From: Aciduricibacillus chroicocephali | Lineage (GTDB): Bacteria > Bacillota > Bacilli > Bacillales > Amphibacillaceae | Assembly: GCF_030762805.1 (NCBI RefSeq) | Contig: NZ_CP129113.1 | Location: 1,936,001 to 2,000,000, forward strand | Reading direction: 5' to 3' | DNA: 64,000 bases | Translations under genes and position numbers: made by a program | Shown here: piece by piece, positions 52,565-61,286 of the stretch | Layout of the letters: every line of letters starts with the position of its first letter | Numbering within the stretch: position 1 is the stretch's first letter | The notes under the pieces: model-generated | Told to the model about the DNA's origin: nothing | Databases searched by the model: none | The model's input: only the letters and a program-made list of their open reading frames with translations

Positions 52565-53068
52565 CTATCGGTGCCTATAGTGAGCACGAATCGCATTATG
52601 AGGAATTGTATGGTATGACCAACGCTGCCGTGCCCAGATGAGCCCAGTAACAGTTCTGCTAAAAATTTCAAAAGGATAGAACCAATAATTCATTCCGTTA
52701 AATTGCCAAATATACGTGTAACAGTATTTGCAATTCGCAATTCCCTTGGCCCCGTTTTGCCATGAAGGACATGGCGGTACATAGGTTGGTGGCTTTGATA
52801 CATCTGTATCCTGTTTCCGCTCCTCCTTTTCTGGCTTATCCCCTTGCACCTTTTTTCCGCTTTCTTCAGCAACAGTCGTTTTTTTATATGACTTTTCTTT
52901 CCTTTTCTTATCGTCATCCATGAATTTCCCTGATAAAGATGGACGTTCAGTAATTTCTTTTTCATCATTTTTTCCTAGCCTGGATAATTCATTTTTAGTT
53001 CTTTTCAACTCATTGATATTGTCTTTATGACTTCCCCCCTCATGAAATTCATGCTCGTTTTTGCACAT
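52565..53068 (-). CDS. Hypothetical protein with charged N-half and aromatic Cys-containing C-half
   Basis: 167 residues. The first 95 are Lys/Glu/Asp/Ser-rich and probably disordered. The second half is compact and aromatic: CPSWQNGAKGIANCKYCYTYIWQFNGMNYWFYPFEIF, then Arg/His-rich to the end (ARQRWSYHTIPHNAIRAHYRHR). The C-terminal half looks like a small independently folding domain with Cys residues that could bind metal or form disulfides. AUG 53068 follows GGAGG at about 8 nt. Possibly a spore-surface or sporulation protein given yfhD next door, but this is only inference. Confidence 0.65.
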   Translation of the reverse strand: MCKNEHEFHEGGSHKDNINELKRTKNELSRLGKNDEKEITERPSLSGKFMDDDKKRKEKSYKKTTVAEESGKKVQGDKPEKEERKQDTDVSKPPTYVPPCPSWQNGAKGIANCKYCYTYIWQFNGMNYWFYPFEIFSRTVTGLIWARQRWSYHTIPHNAIRAHYRHR

Positions 53069-53295
53069 TCATATCCTCCTCTTCAAAATATCTTATAACC
53101 AGCATATTTCCTGGGGAATCTTTTGGTGAGAAACGAAAATAATACGGGCTTAAAGTCATATACTTATTTTAAAAATCTGCTATAATTTTCATATTAGGAG
53201 TGCGAAATTTGAAAAACTATGCTATTATCCTTGCAATTCAAATTAAAACAAGCCTTTAGACTCAAATAAAATCTCTTTGGACGGGAGAATTGGAC

Positions 53296-55323
53296 ATGAT
53301 TATGCAAGGTAGCTATAACCCTTATATTGTAGCCCTTTCAATTATCATCGCTGTGCTTGCTTCATATTCTGCACTAATCATAGTAGGAAAAGTTTCCTAT
53401 TCAGAAGGCAAAGCTCGTATATTCTGGCTTGCTGCCGGCTCAGTCGTTATGGGAAGCGGCGTATGGTCAATGCATTTTGTCGGGATGCTGTCATTTCAGA
53501 TGGGAATGAAAATGCAGCATGACATTGCTCTTACACTTACTTCTATGGCAGCAAGTATTTTCTCCGCTTTTATCGCTTTTTGGATCACTGCTCAGAGAAA
53601 AATCAAGGGTACCCGAATTGCCGTCGGCGGCCTTGTAATGGGCAGCGGCATTATTACGATGCATTATATAGGTATGGAAGCTATGCAGATGACGATGACG
53701 ATTCAGTATGATCCTGTCTGGTGGACGATCTCAGCTGTAATCGCACTGGTCGCCTCCTATGCAGCTTTGTTCCTGTTTCTCCGTTTCCGTAATAGCCACC
53801 GTGCTTCCATCTCAAAATGGCTCTCCTCTCTTGCAATGGGCTTCGCGATTTGTGGAATGCATTATTCCGGCATGAAAGCGACGATATTCAAATCGAAGTT
53901 ACCTATGCCCAACGTCCATACTGGCATGGATAATGGGTTGGATCCTGTCCTACTGTACGGTGTAACAGTCATTATCTTTATTCTTCTTCTCACTTCATGG
54001 GGAGCTATGTTCTTTGAGCGACATGTGCTGGAAAGACTTGCCTATGCCGATAGCATCAGCGGACTCCCAAACCGGAATGATATGAACCGCCATTTCCATT
54101 CAAATGCTGGCAGTACCGATACAGCTGTACTCTTCCTTGACCTTGATCAATTTAAAACGATTAACGACACACTGAACCATGTCATCGGTGACAAACTAAT
54201 CGCAGAAGCCGGACAGAGATTGAAACATTTGCAAGGCGAGGATTGTGAAGTATTCCGAATTGGCGGCGATGAGTTTCTAATCGTTGCAAATTTCTCCAAT
54301 GAAATGAAGGCAAAAGCGCTCGCTGAACAGGCTTTAAATATGATTGAACGTGTATTCCATATCGGTACGAATGAATTGTACATTACAGGAAGTATCGGTA
54401 TTAGCATTGGCAAAATTGATGAATATGAGCATTCTAATCTACTGCGCGAAGCTGAAACGGCGATGTATGAGGCGAAGCAGCGCGGAAGCAACAGCTATGT
54501 CATATACAATGAAGAGCTTGGAAAACGAAAGACACGCAAATTGAAATTGGAGCATGATTTGCATCAAGCATTGGTAAAAAATCAGCTTTTCATTACGTAT
54601 CAGCCACAATGGAACGTAGTCGATAATCAGCTTAGCGGGTTCGAATCTTTGTTACGCTGGAAACACCCCACAAAAGGGCTTGTATCTCCTGCAGAGTTCA
54701 TTCCAATTGCTGAAGAAACAGGCTTGATTATCCCAATTACAAAGTGGGTTATAGAAAAAGCATGTCATCAGGCACGGCTCTGGTACGATCAAGGCTGGAG
54801 CCAGTCCATTGCCGTTAACCTCTCCATTCGTATTTTCCAGAACGGACAGCTTTTTAGTTGGGTGGAAGAAGCTTTGGGAAAATCTGGGCTGCCCCCTCAC
54901 ATGCTAGAATTGGAAATAACCGAATCGATGGTCATGCGGAATATGGATGACATCATTAGACAGTTGGAAGATGTACGGCAACTCGGGGTCCGGATTTCAC
55001 TGGATGATTTCGGTACAGGTTATTCTTCGATTGCTGTTCTGGACCGCATCCCGATTGACTGTCTGAAACTCGACCGCCTGTTCACGAATGATCTTGAAAC
55101 GCCCAATAAACACGCTATTGTCAAAGGGATCATTCGTATGGCGAAAAGTCTTAAGCTTGATATCGTTGCTGAAGGTGTGGAACATCAGGAACCGATTGAT
55201 ATTCTTACAACACTAGGCTGTGATGTCATGCAAGGATATTTCTATGGAAAACCGATGACACCACCGGAAGTTTCCGAGTGGTTGGCCGATTTGAAAAACA
55301 AGTCATTCGCTTTTGCTCATTAA
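53296..55323 (+). CDS. MHYT-GGDEF-EAL c-di-GMP enzyme
   Basis: 675 residues. Seven membrane segments carry three MHYT motifs (SMHFVGM, TMHYIGM, GMHYSGM), a putative metal/gas sensor. The GGDEF domain has an intact RIGGDEFLIV and no RxxD inhibitory site just before it. The EAL domain has the motif as ESL in GFESLLRWKHP, and the DDFGTGYSS loop is intact. Architecture matches B. subtilis YkoW/DgcW. Both activities could be retained; the net direction cannot be told. AUG 53296 has GGGAG about 8 nt upstream. The gene stands alone. Confidence 0.92.
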   Translation: MIMQGSYNPYIVALSIIIAVLASYSALIIVGKVSYSEGKARIFWLAAGSVVMGSGVWSMHFVGMLSFQMGMKMQHDIALTLTSMAASIFSAFIAFWITAQRKIKGTRIAVGGLVMGSGIITMHYIGMEAMQMTMTIQYDPVWWTISAVIALVASYAALFLFLRFRNSHRASISKWLSSLAMGFAICGMHYSGMKATIFKSKLPMPNVHTGMDNGLDPVLLYGVTVIIFILLLTSWGAMFFERHVLERLAYADSISGLPNRNDMNRHFHSNAGSTDTAVLFLDLDQFKTINDTLNHVIGDKLIAEAGQRLKHLQGEDCEVFRIGGDEFLIVANFSNEMKAKALAEQALNMIERVFHIGTNELYITGSIGISIGKIDEYEHSNLLREAETAMYEAKQRGSNSYVIYNEELGKRKTRKLKLEHDLHQALVKNQLFITYQPQWNVVDNQLSGFESLLRWKHPTKGLVSPAEFIPIAEETGLIIPITKWVIEKACHQARLWYDQGWSQSIAVNLSIRIFQNGQLFSWVEEALGKSGLPPHMLELEITESMVMRNMDDIIRQLEDVRQLGVRISLDDFGTGYSSIAVLDRIPIDCLKLDRLFTNDLETPNKHAIVKGIIRMAKSLKLDIVAEGVEHQEPIDILTTLGCDVMQGYFYGKPMTPPEVSEWLADLKNKSFAFAH

Positions 55324-55333
55324 TAAAACCCGT

Positions 55334-55377
55334 GCAAAAGAAGCTTTTTGTCGCGTGCCGGCAGGAAGCTTTTTTGC
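55334..55377 (+). terminator. Terminator after the MHYT-GGDEF-EAL gene
   Basis: GCAAAAGAAGCTT / AAGCTTTTTTGC with one bulge; the right arm itself supplies the T run. Confidence 0.6.
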
Positions 55378-55442
55378 ATTTCAAAACCAATATCGGGTAA
55401 ACTGGTACAATATGCATAATGAATCGAAAGAAGGTTGATTTA

Positions 55443-56309
55443 ATGAAGAATATGGTAGGAACAATCCAGCATATGACCGTATCTGGTGTGACAGGTACGG
55501 GCTACATGCTTGAAAATAATTTTGGACGCGTCCATCTTGATCGTGAAGAATCACTTGCTGAACTGGAAGCAGGTGATTCAACAGAAGTTTTTATTTATCC
55601 GGAGAAGTCAGGAAAACTTCGAGCATCAGGGAAATTGCCTGAAGCCTCCCTTGAGACATATGGTTGGTCTGAAGTGGCTGGTACTGTTAAAGGACTCGGT
55701 GCTTTTGTTGATATTGGTACAACTACAGAAATTCTCGTTTCTGCAGATGATTTGCCACTTTTCGAGCAAGTTTGGCCTAAGAGTGGAGATAAATTATTCG
55801 TGAAATTGGAAACAGACCGTAAGAATCGACTACTTGCAATCCCTGCTTCAGAAAATGTCATCGACGATATTCGCGAATGGGCTCCTGATCAATTATATGG
55901 ACAAACTGTAAAAGGACGCGTCTATCGCACGAGCAAAGAAGGTACTGCCATTATTACAGATGAAGATTACCGCGGCTTCATCCATCATCAGGAGCGTAAA
56001 GAAGAACCTCGCCTTGGTGAGCTCGTTGAGGGACGCGTAATTGACGTGAAGGAGGATGGCACATTGAATCTCTCTCTTCGTCCGCTTAAACAATACAGCA
56101 TGGGCGATGATGCTGAGCAAATTCTTGAATACTTGCAGGGCAAGGGCGGCAGGATGCCATTTACAGATAAGAGCGATCCTGAGGATATACGCACTACTTT
56201 CCAAATAAGCAAGGCTGCTTTCAAGAGAGCACTTGGCAAGCTAATGAAAGAGAAGAAAATCATACAGGAAGATGGCTGGACGTCAATTGCTGATAATGAC
56301 GAAAAATAA
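55443..56309 (+). CDS. cvfB: S1-domain RNA-binding protein CvfB (YitL)
   Basis: 288 residues: three S1-like RNA-binding domains followed by a winged-helix C-terminal domain. Typical segments are GTVKGLGAFVDIGTTTEILVS, GQTVKGRVYRTSKEGTAIIT, EGRVIDVKEDGTLNLSLRP and the winged helix DIRTTFQISKAAFKRALGKLMKEKKI. AUG 55443 is 8 nt from AAGAAGG; an earlier frame start at 55419 is weaker. CvfB binds RNA and affects virulence-factor expression in Staphylococcus; its role in Bacillus is unclear. Confidence 0.92.
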   Translation: MKNMVGTIQHMTVSGVTGTGYMLENNFGRVHLDREESLAELEAGDSTEVFIYPEKSGKLRASGKLPEASLETYGWSEVAGTVKGLGAFVDIGTTTEILVSADDLPLFEQVWPKSGDKLFVKLETDRKNRLLAIPASENVIDDIREWAPDQLYGQTVKGRVYRTSKEGTAIITDEDYRGFIHHQERKEEPRLGELVEGRVIDVKEDGTLNLSLRPLKQYSMGDDAEQILEYLQGKGGRMPFTDKSDPEDIRTTFQISKAAFKRALGKLMKEKKIIQEDGWTSIADNDEK

Positions 56310-56310
56310 T

Positions 56311-56350
56311 AAAAAGGCGGCGGATTCTGCTTATCCGTCGCCTTTTTTTA
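56311..56350. terminator. Bidirectional terminator between cvfB and ybaK
   Basis: AAAAGGCGGCGGAT / ATCCGTCGCCTTTT followed by TTT. Confidence 0.85.
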
Positions 56351-56833
56351 TTAATGCTTTGCTGTAAAGTCTGCAAAATCAGCATGTGCTGCCTGTTTTA
56401 AATCAGCTGGTTTCAATTCCATCTGCATGCCCCGCTTGCCTGCTGAGACAACCATAGTGTCCAGATTTTCTGCCTGTTGGGCAATGAATGTCGGGAACTG
56501 CTTTATCATGCCGATTGGTGAGCAGCCTCCTCGGATATAACCTGTCGTCTTCTCAAGGTCCTTCATCGCAAGCATTTCGACTTTTTTATTGGAGCTTGCA
56601 CGAGCGAGTGCTTTCAAGTCAATTTCGTCATTTGAAGGCAGACATGCGACGATGACACCAGTTTTATCACCAGTTGCGACAAGTGTCTTAAAAACAGGAA
56701 GACCTGCTTCTTCTGCAGCATTCTCCGTATCTGGACTGTCCCCCTTCCATGGGTATTCATGGATCTTATAGGCAAACCCCTGCTGCTCAAGAATCCTCAT
56801 TGCATTCGTCTTATGTAATTTTTTCTTCTTCAT
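56351..56833 (-). CDS. ybaK: Cys-tRNA(Pro) deacylase YbaK/EbsC
   Basis: 160-residue free-standing prolyl-tRNA editing domain that hydrolyses mischarged Cys-tRNA(Pro). Family features are TNAMRILEQQGFAYKIHEYPW, FKTLVATGDKTGVIVACLPSNDEIDLKALARASSNKKVEM (the catalytic Lys lies in FKTLV), and RGGCSPIGMIKQFPTFI. AUG 56833 is 7 nt from AGAAGG; a longer frame reaches 56905 without a better site. It follows the ferrochelatase-like gene by 52 nt in the same direction. Confidence 0.94.
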   Translation of the reverse strand: MKKKKLHKTNAMRILEQQGFAYKIHEYPWKGDSPDTENAAEEAGLPVFKTLVATGDKTGVIVACLPSNDEIDLKALARASSNKKVEMLAMKDLEKTTGYIRGGCSPIGMIKQFPTFIAQQAENLDTMVVSAGKRGMQMELKPADLKQAAHADFADFTAKH

Positions 56834-56885
56834 CTTCATTCCTTCTTTTTTGAGCATTAACTTTAGCATACCATGATGCATTGCC

Positions 56886-57803
56886 TCATTTGAAATGGTC
56901 TGCAATCATCTCAGCTGCAGCGATTATGAGATCGAATGAATCATTGGGCTGTGCAGCACGCAGGAACTTCATATCCAGTTCGGAACACAATTCTTGCAAA
57001 TCATAACCGATATCAAAGGCAGTCTCGATGTTCTCTGCCAGTGATTGCAAATCGGCCGCAATAACAGCTTTGCACCCTTCCTCAGACTTTTCACGAATAA
57101 CTTCCAGAATATCAGGTCCTGACCACATGTCTCTATTCCTGCCAGCACTCCGGTATGCTGTTGAATATTGTTTAAGTCCGGCTATATCGGCAACAGCGGA
57201 CGCAAGTTCTTTCAGCAGCTTGTCATATGACTCGCGCTGCGTTGCCTTTCCAGCCACACTATGAGCTGTAAAAATCACTTCTGCATGGGGTTGCAGTTTT
57301 TCGGGCAGCCAGGTCCATGCTGACTTAGCACGATTGGCAAGTATGTTTACCCAGCGCTCATCAATATGTTCAGGAAGAATCGTATGTACCGTAACTTTCT
57401 CTGCCTGATTTAATCGTTTCAGCTCCTTCTCAACGATTTTCTCATTCAGTAAAGCTTCCCGCTCCGTCACAATCGGTTTTAATGTGAATAAATAGATTCC
57501 CGTCACACCATCTCGAAGCATTTTCTCTACAGTTCTATCTGCAAAAGGTGCAGTATGCCGAAATGCTGAATACACAGGCAACTTCATTCCAAAACAGCGG
57601 TCCAATGCAATCTCGATACTTGTTGCTTGCCTCTTCGCAATACTGCCGAGTGTCTCTCCAGTACCATGATGGTAAAACTGCCTCTCTGCCTTTTTCACGA
57701 CAGCCCTGCCGACTGATTTGCGATGGTGGATACTCGCATAGTAAGCACCGATATCATCCATAGATTCCGGCGCACCATACCCCATCAATAAAATCGCTTT
57801 CAA
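56886..57803 (-). CDS. hemH: Ferrochelatase-family protein
   Basis: 305 residues with the class II chelatase fold, similar in length to B. subtilis HemH (310) but clearly divergent. The metal-site residues are present: His in FTAHSVAG (cf. SAHSLP) and Glu in AENIETAFD (cf. ADHLEVLYD). The N-terminal GYGAPES corresponds to AYGTP. It inserts iron into (copro)porphyrin if active. No hemE or hemY is adjacent, so this may be a second ferrochelatase paralogue. AUG 57803 is preceded by AGGAGGAG at about 8 nt. Confidence 0.82.
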   Translation of the reverse strand: MKAILLMGYGAPESMDDIGAYYASIHHRKSVGRAVVKKAERQFYHHGTGETLGSIAKRQATSIEIALDRCFGMKLPVYSAFRHTAPFADRTVEKMLRDGVTGIYLFTLKPIVTEREALLNEKIVEKELKRLNQAEKVTVHTILPEHIDERWVNILANRAKSAWTWLPEKLQPHAEVIFTAHSVAGKATQRESYDKLLKELASAVADIAGLKQYSTAYRSAGRNRDMWSGPDILEVIREKSEEGCKAVIAADLQSLAENIETAFDIGYDLQELCSELDMKFLRAAQPNDSFDLIIAAAEMIADHFK

Positions 57804-57883
57804 GAAATTCTCCTCCTAGTCAATCATCTTAAAATGAAAGCATCGTATCTTCGCTCATCAGCTTTCCCCTTAAACGAACCTGA

Positions 57884-58336
57884 TCAGAACGGCTTCAACA
57901 TCATAAGTACAATAATGACAACAAATATTCCGTTAATGATGTTCTCATAGAGATAGACTTTTTTTGCGAGTGGCCAGTAACCTTCCGGAATATCCTCACC
58001 ATCATGTGCAGCAAGCATCGGCCTGATTTTCTTTGTTAATGGTGAGAGGAGCAATGGGCCGAATGCAAGTGCCACGAAATAAAGAACAAGACTTAAAACA
58101 TACCAGCCTGTCCGGAATAGATAAGGATTGATCGCTCCCATTGAAAGTCCTGTTACAAGGAGGATGATTCCGCCACTCATGACTATTAGGTGCAGTCTGC
58201 CTCGCAATTGGTAACTATGGCGCAGCTCTGCAATTTTATCTGTCTTCGTTAATATGTAGGTCATGATAAATCCAGGGCCAAGTCCCAAGATGGCCGAAAT
58301 TACATGGATTAGGACAAGTAGCTGATAAAACGTCAT
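57884..58336 (-). CDS. DUF2269-family membrane protein
   Basis: 150 residues with four membrane segments, DUF2269 family (function unknown). Start MTFYQLLVLIHVISAILGLGPGFIMTYILTK is the family pattern, with a conserved His in LIHVISA. A loop KIRPMLAAHDGEDIPEGYW precedes the last segment. AUG 58336 has GGGAGAT about 6 nt upstream; a longer frame to 58453 has no site. It may be related to heme or copper membrane proteins by its position after the ferrochelatase-like gene, but this is speculative. Confidence 0.72.
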   Translation of the reverse strand: MTFYQLLVLIHVISAILGLGPGFIMTYILTKTDKIAELRHSYQLRGRLHLIVMSGGIILLVTGLSMGAINPYLFRTGWYVLSLVLYFVALAFGPLLLSPLTKKIRPMLAAHDGEDIPEGYWPLAKKVYLYENIINGIFVVIIVLMMLKPF

Positions 58337-58554
58337 ATGAGCATCTCCCAACTGTGCAGCTTCTAATATCATTATACTAGTTTGAGAGAAAAGTAAGGCG
58401 AAGAATACTCTGCCTTCATGACTAATTTTTGACTCTTGCTTTTTCGGTAGCATCTTTAGTACTTTATATTCTGTTCACATCTCTTTTCCCTTTAGAAAAA
58501 TAGCAAATTAAAGGCCCCCTTCCATGACGAAAGGGGACAATAACAATTCAAAAA

Positions 58555-58842
58555 CTATTCCATTTGCATCTCATTTTTCAGTCCGCTTACATACATTCTT
58601 CCTTCAAGGCTTGTCATGCCTAGCGCTTCACGGGCGACACATTCTGCCTTTTCAACCTCTTCATTGCGAATAAGCTGACGCAATTCAGCGTTGACTGCAG
58701 GCTCAGGAAACTCTATCTGGTATGCGATCTTATTTACCTTTTGTTCCATGAGACTCAGACGTTCCTCAAGGTTTTCCATTTTTTTATACAGAACGGTGCT
58801 TGCTACAATAAGCACTATGGCTACAATCACAAGTTCAATCAT
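58555..58842 (-). CDS. Small membrane-anchored protein with coiled coil, unknown
   Basis: 95 residues. Membrane segment 3-19 (ELVIVAIVLIVASTVLYKK), then a heptad-rich helix (MENLEERLSLMEQKVNKIAYQIEF), then a polar domain ending VSGLKNEMQME. A ribosome binding site GGGAGG lies about 9 nt upstream of the start. No motif recognised. Confidence 0.6.
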   Translation of the reverse strand: MIELVIVAIVLIVASTVLYKKMENLEERLSLMEQKVNKIAYQIEFPEPAVNAELRQLIRNEEVEKAECVAREALGMTSLEGRMYVSGLKNEMQME

Positions 58843-59071
58843 CTGTGTTGTCCTCCCTTCACTCTAGGATGTCTATTTGTGTTGTAACGTTGCTTTTCAT
58901 ATTTCTTAAATTCCCGGCATGACAGTATGTCAAAACTTCTATTCCCCTTACATTCCCTCTAATATCCTTAAAATGATAACAATATTACGATTCCAATTTT
59001 CTGAATTCCATGATATAATCCCTATTAAACAAATTGGTTTTAACGATTTTAAGTACATGGAGGGTTTTGTA

Positions 59072-59245
59072 ATGTCTTTTTTTAAGAATCTGTTTGTGGA
59101 AAAATGCCCGACTTGCCAAGTTCCGCTCATCAGCCAATCGACAGCATTTCCTTCACAAATCGTGAAAAGCTGCCCGAACGGACACTACGAGAAAGAAAAG
59201 CACCCGGCATTTGATATTTGGGTGGAAACAGAAAAGAAAGAATAG
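59072..59245 (+). CDS. Small zinc-ribbon protein, unknown
   Basis: 57 residues. Cys pair CPTC near the N terminus, a later Cys in IVKSCPNGHYEKE and a His, consistent with a small zinc ribbon. AUG 59072 has GGAGG about 8-9 nt upstream; the longer frame upstream lacks a site. It ends in a terminator at 59252-59285. Confidence 0.6.
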   Translation: MSFFKNLFVEKCPTCQVPLISQSTAFPSQIVKSCPNGHYEKEKHPAFDIWVETEKKE

Positions 59246-59251
59246 CTTGAG

Positions 59252-59285
59252 AAGGGGTTGGAGAATGAACTTCCAGCCCCTTTTG
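59252..59285 (+). terminator. Terminator after the small zinc-ribbon gene
   Basis: AAGGGGTTGGA / TTCCAGCCCCTT then TTG. Confidence 0.75.
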
Positions 59286-59403
59286 TTATGGTACAATCAA
59301 TTCAATACATATTCGCTCCGGCCTTTTGAGTTGAAGAGAAAAGATTTGTCAGCTCTTCAGAAAATGATGAAAGCCAAGCTGAATATTCAGAACGGAGGAT
59401 TTT

Positions 59404-59982
59404 ATGAAATTATATACAAAGACTGGCGACCAAGGCGAAACGGCACTTATCGGTGCCCGTGTGGCGAAAGACAATATTCGGGTGGAAGCTTACGGGACGA
59501 TTGACGAACTGAATTGTTTTGTCGGATCTGCTGTGGCTGAGTTGGATGCCAATCATTTTGCAGATTTGCTTGAAGATCTGGAAACAATCCAGCATGAGTT
59601 GTTTGATGCGGGCTCAGATTTAGCCAACGTTACTGCAAAAAGAGTTTTGAAATTAAGTGAGACAGCCGTTACCAATCTAGAAGATCGCATTGACACACTT
59701 TCTGAAGAAGCTCCAGAAATCGAGCGATTCATCTTGCCCGGCGGGACAAAGGCAGCGGCTGCTCTCCATATTGCCCGGACAGTTTGCCGGCGTGCAGAAC
59801 GCTCTGTCGTTACGCTAATCAACAAGGAAAAAGATGTTCCTGATGTGCCGCTCCGTTATTTGAACAGGCTATCGGACTATTTCTTCGCAGCTGCCCGCGT
59901 CGCCAATTCTCGAGTCGATGTGAGAGATGTCGAATATGTGCGCAGCGCAAAGGTTTTTCGAAATAGCAAAAAGCAACCTTAA
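59404..59982 (+). CDS. yvqK: ATP:cob(I)alamin adenosyltransferase, PduO type
   Basis: 192 residues; transfers the adenosyl group of ATP to cob(I)alamin to form coenzyme B12. PduO-type motifs are MKLYTKTGDQGETALIGARVAKD at the N terminus, YGTIDELNCFVGSAV, ERFILPGGTKAAAALHIARTVCRRAERSV and YLNRLSDYFFAAARVAN. AUG 59404 has GGAGG about 7 nt upstream. No cobalamin riboswitch is seen upstream. Adenosylcobalamin-dependent enzymes must lie elsewhere. Confidence 0.95.
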   Translation: MKLYTKTGDQGETALIGARVAKDNIRVEAYGTIDELNCFVGSAVAELDANHFADLLEDLETIQHELFDAGSDLANVTAKRVLKLSETAVTNLEDRIDTLSEEAPEIERFILPGGTKAAAALHIARTVCRRAERSVVTLINKEKDVPDVPLRYLNRLSDYFFAAARVANSRVDVRDVEYVRSAKVFRNSKKQP

Positions 59983-60049
59983 GACAGCTGAAACGTTATT
60001 TTGTTATAATAGCTAATAAGGATTTCTCTATAACGAAGGAGCCTATTCC

Positions 60050-60196
60050 ATGACAAAAGTGAAGATGAACGTTCAAACAGCATATCACGGAGATCTTTTC
60101 CGTGCTGGTAAAGTTTATGAAGTTGACGAAGCAACAGCTGAACGATGGATTAAAAGCAAAATTGCCGAAGAGGCAGAAGAATCGAATCAGGATTAA
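60050..60196 (+). CDS. Small protein with phage-type G-Y-V-A pattern
   Basis: 48 residues, too short for many gene callers. AUG 60050 behind GAAGGAG at about 8 nt. The pattern AYHGDLFRAGKVYEVDEATAERWIKSKIAE resembles short phage-associated domains (KxGxVYEVDxxTAxxLIxxGIA). No other phage gene is nearby. A terminator follows. Confidence 0.6.
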   Translation: MTKVKMNVQTAYHGDLFRAGKVYEVDEATAERWIKSKIAEEAEESNQD

Positions 60197-60201
60197 TAAA
60201 C

Positions 60202-60232
60202 AAAGCCGTCCCCTTTAGGTCGGCTTTTCTTT
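60202..60232 (+). terminator. Terminator after the small gene at 60050
   Basis: AAAGCCG / CGGCTTTT followed by CTTT. Confidence 0.7.
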
Positions 60233-61136
60233 ATGCAAAATCAAAAGGTACAAGGAATTCGAGATGGTTTGGCAATACCTGAATGACAGAAGGTGTCCTA
60301 GTATTGATTTCTCCATCCATATCGATATCCTTTGCTGAATCTGTAATGATTTTGAGTTCTCTCGCCTGGAAGTAATCAAGTTCTGTCAATGCTGTTACAT
60401 CAGTATCCGGATTTTTCAAAGACATGAGCTCCCGTAGTGAAGCGAGGTTCGAATTGCGGGCAATCAGAATATCAAATATTCCATCCCGGGGATTAATTGA
60501 ATTGATTGGAAGCCTCCTTGTTCCGACAAAGCAGCCATTTAGAACAAAGACAAGGACTGCCTCTCCTTCCCTTTTCACCCCTCCATCCGCATGAATTTCA
60601 TATTGAAACGAGTCTGCTTCACGAATCGTTTTCAATGTACTCATAAAATAGCTGAGTACGCCAAAACTTTCTTTCTGATTCCCATCGACATTCTTTGATG
60701 TGTCTGAGACAAGTCCAATTCCCCAGAAATTGAGAAAATAGTCATCATTCGACTTCCCAACATCAATAGGTATCAATTTCCCTTGAGCTAAAGACTCTGC
60801 CGCTTCAGACAATCTTTGTGGAATATTTAAGGTTCGGCTGAAATCATTAGAAGTTCCACCAGGAAGAATCGCGATGACTGGCCGTTTCTGAAGAGGGGCA
60901 ATGCTGTTAATTGCAGTATGGACAGTCCCATCTCCGCCAAGAAAGATCATCAGATCGACTAACTCTGCCATGTTTCTGCATTTTGTTTGTAAATCTGATT
61001 CTGTTTCGGTACTTATAAGAGTTAGCTCATCAATGACCCTGCCAAGAATGGGCACAGTATCAGCGAGCTTCTGTTCCACATCCGAATCCCCAGCAATCTT
61101 ATTGTAAAAAAGGACTGCCTTTTCGAAATGCACCAT
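60231..61136 (-). CDS. Diacylglycerol/lipid kinase family protein
   Basis: About 301 residues, DAGK catalytic domain family (YegS/DgkB/YtlR group). Key motif FLGGDGTVHTAIN, then LPGGTSNDFSRTLNIP, PIDVGKSNDDYFLNFWGIGLVSD and DMDGEINT near the C terminus, typical of soluble lipid kinases. AUG 61136 is about 8 nt from GGAGG; AUG 61151 overlaps that site. The exact lipid substrate is not evident; the essential DgkB would be expected elsewhere. Convergent with the small gene at 60050. Confidence 0.9.
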   Translation of the reverse strand: MVHFEKAVLFYNKIAGDSDVEQKLADTVPILGRVIDELTLISTETESDLQTKCRNMAELVDLMIFLGGDGTVHTAINSIAPLQKRPVIAILPGGTSNDFSRTLNIPQRLSEAAESLAQGKLIPIDVGKSNDDYFLNFWGIGLVSDTSKNVDGNQKESFGVLSYFMSTLKTIREADSFQYEIHADGGVKREGEAVLVFVLNGCFVGTRRLPINSINPRDGIFDILIARNSNLASLRELMSLKNPDTDVTALTELDYFQARELKIITDSAKDIDMDGEINTRTPSVIQVLPNHLEFLVPFDFA

Positions 61137-61286
61137 CTTCCAGTCCTCCATCTTTTTTTATTTTGTCCACATTATTCCCTTAATGAATAAATGAAAAACT
61201 GCCTCGGCCCTTTCTCCAATCGTGTATGGTCTTATTCAAAATCGGGAAGTACTAAATAATCATGGTTGAGAGAGGCGGCATATATC

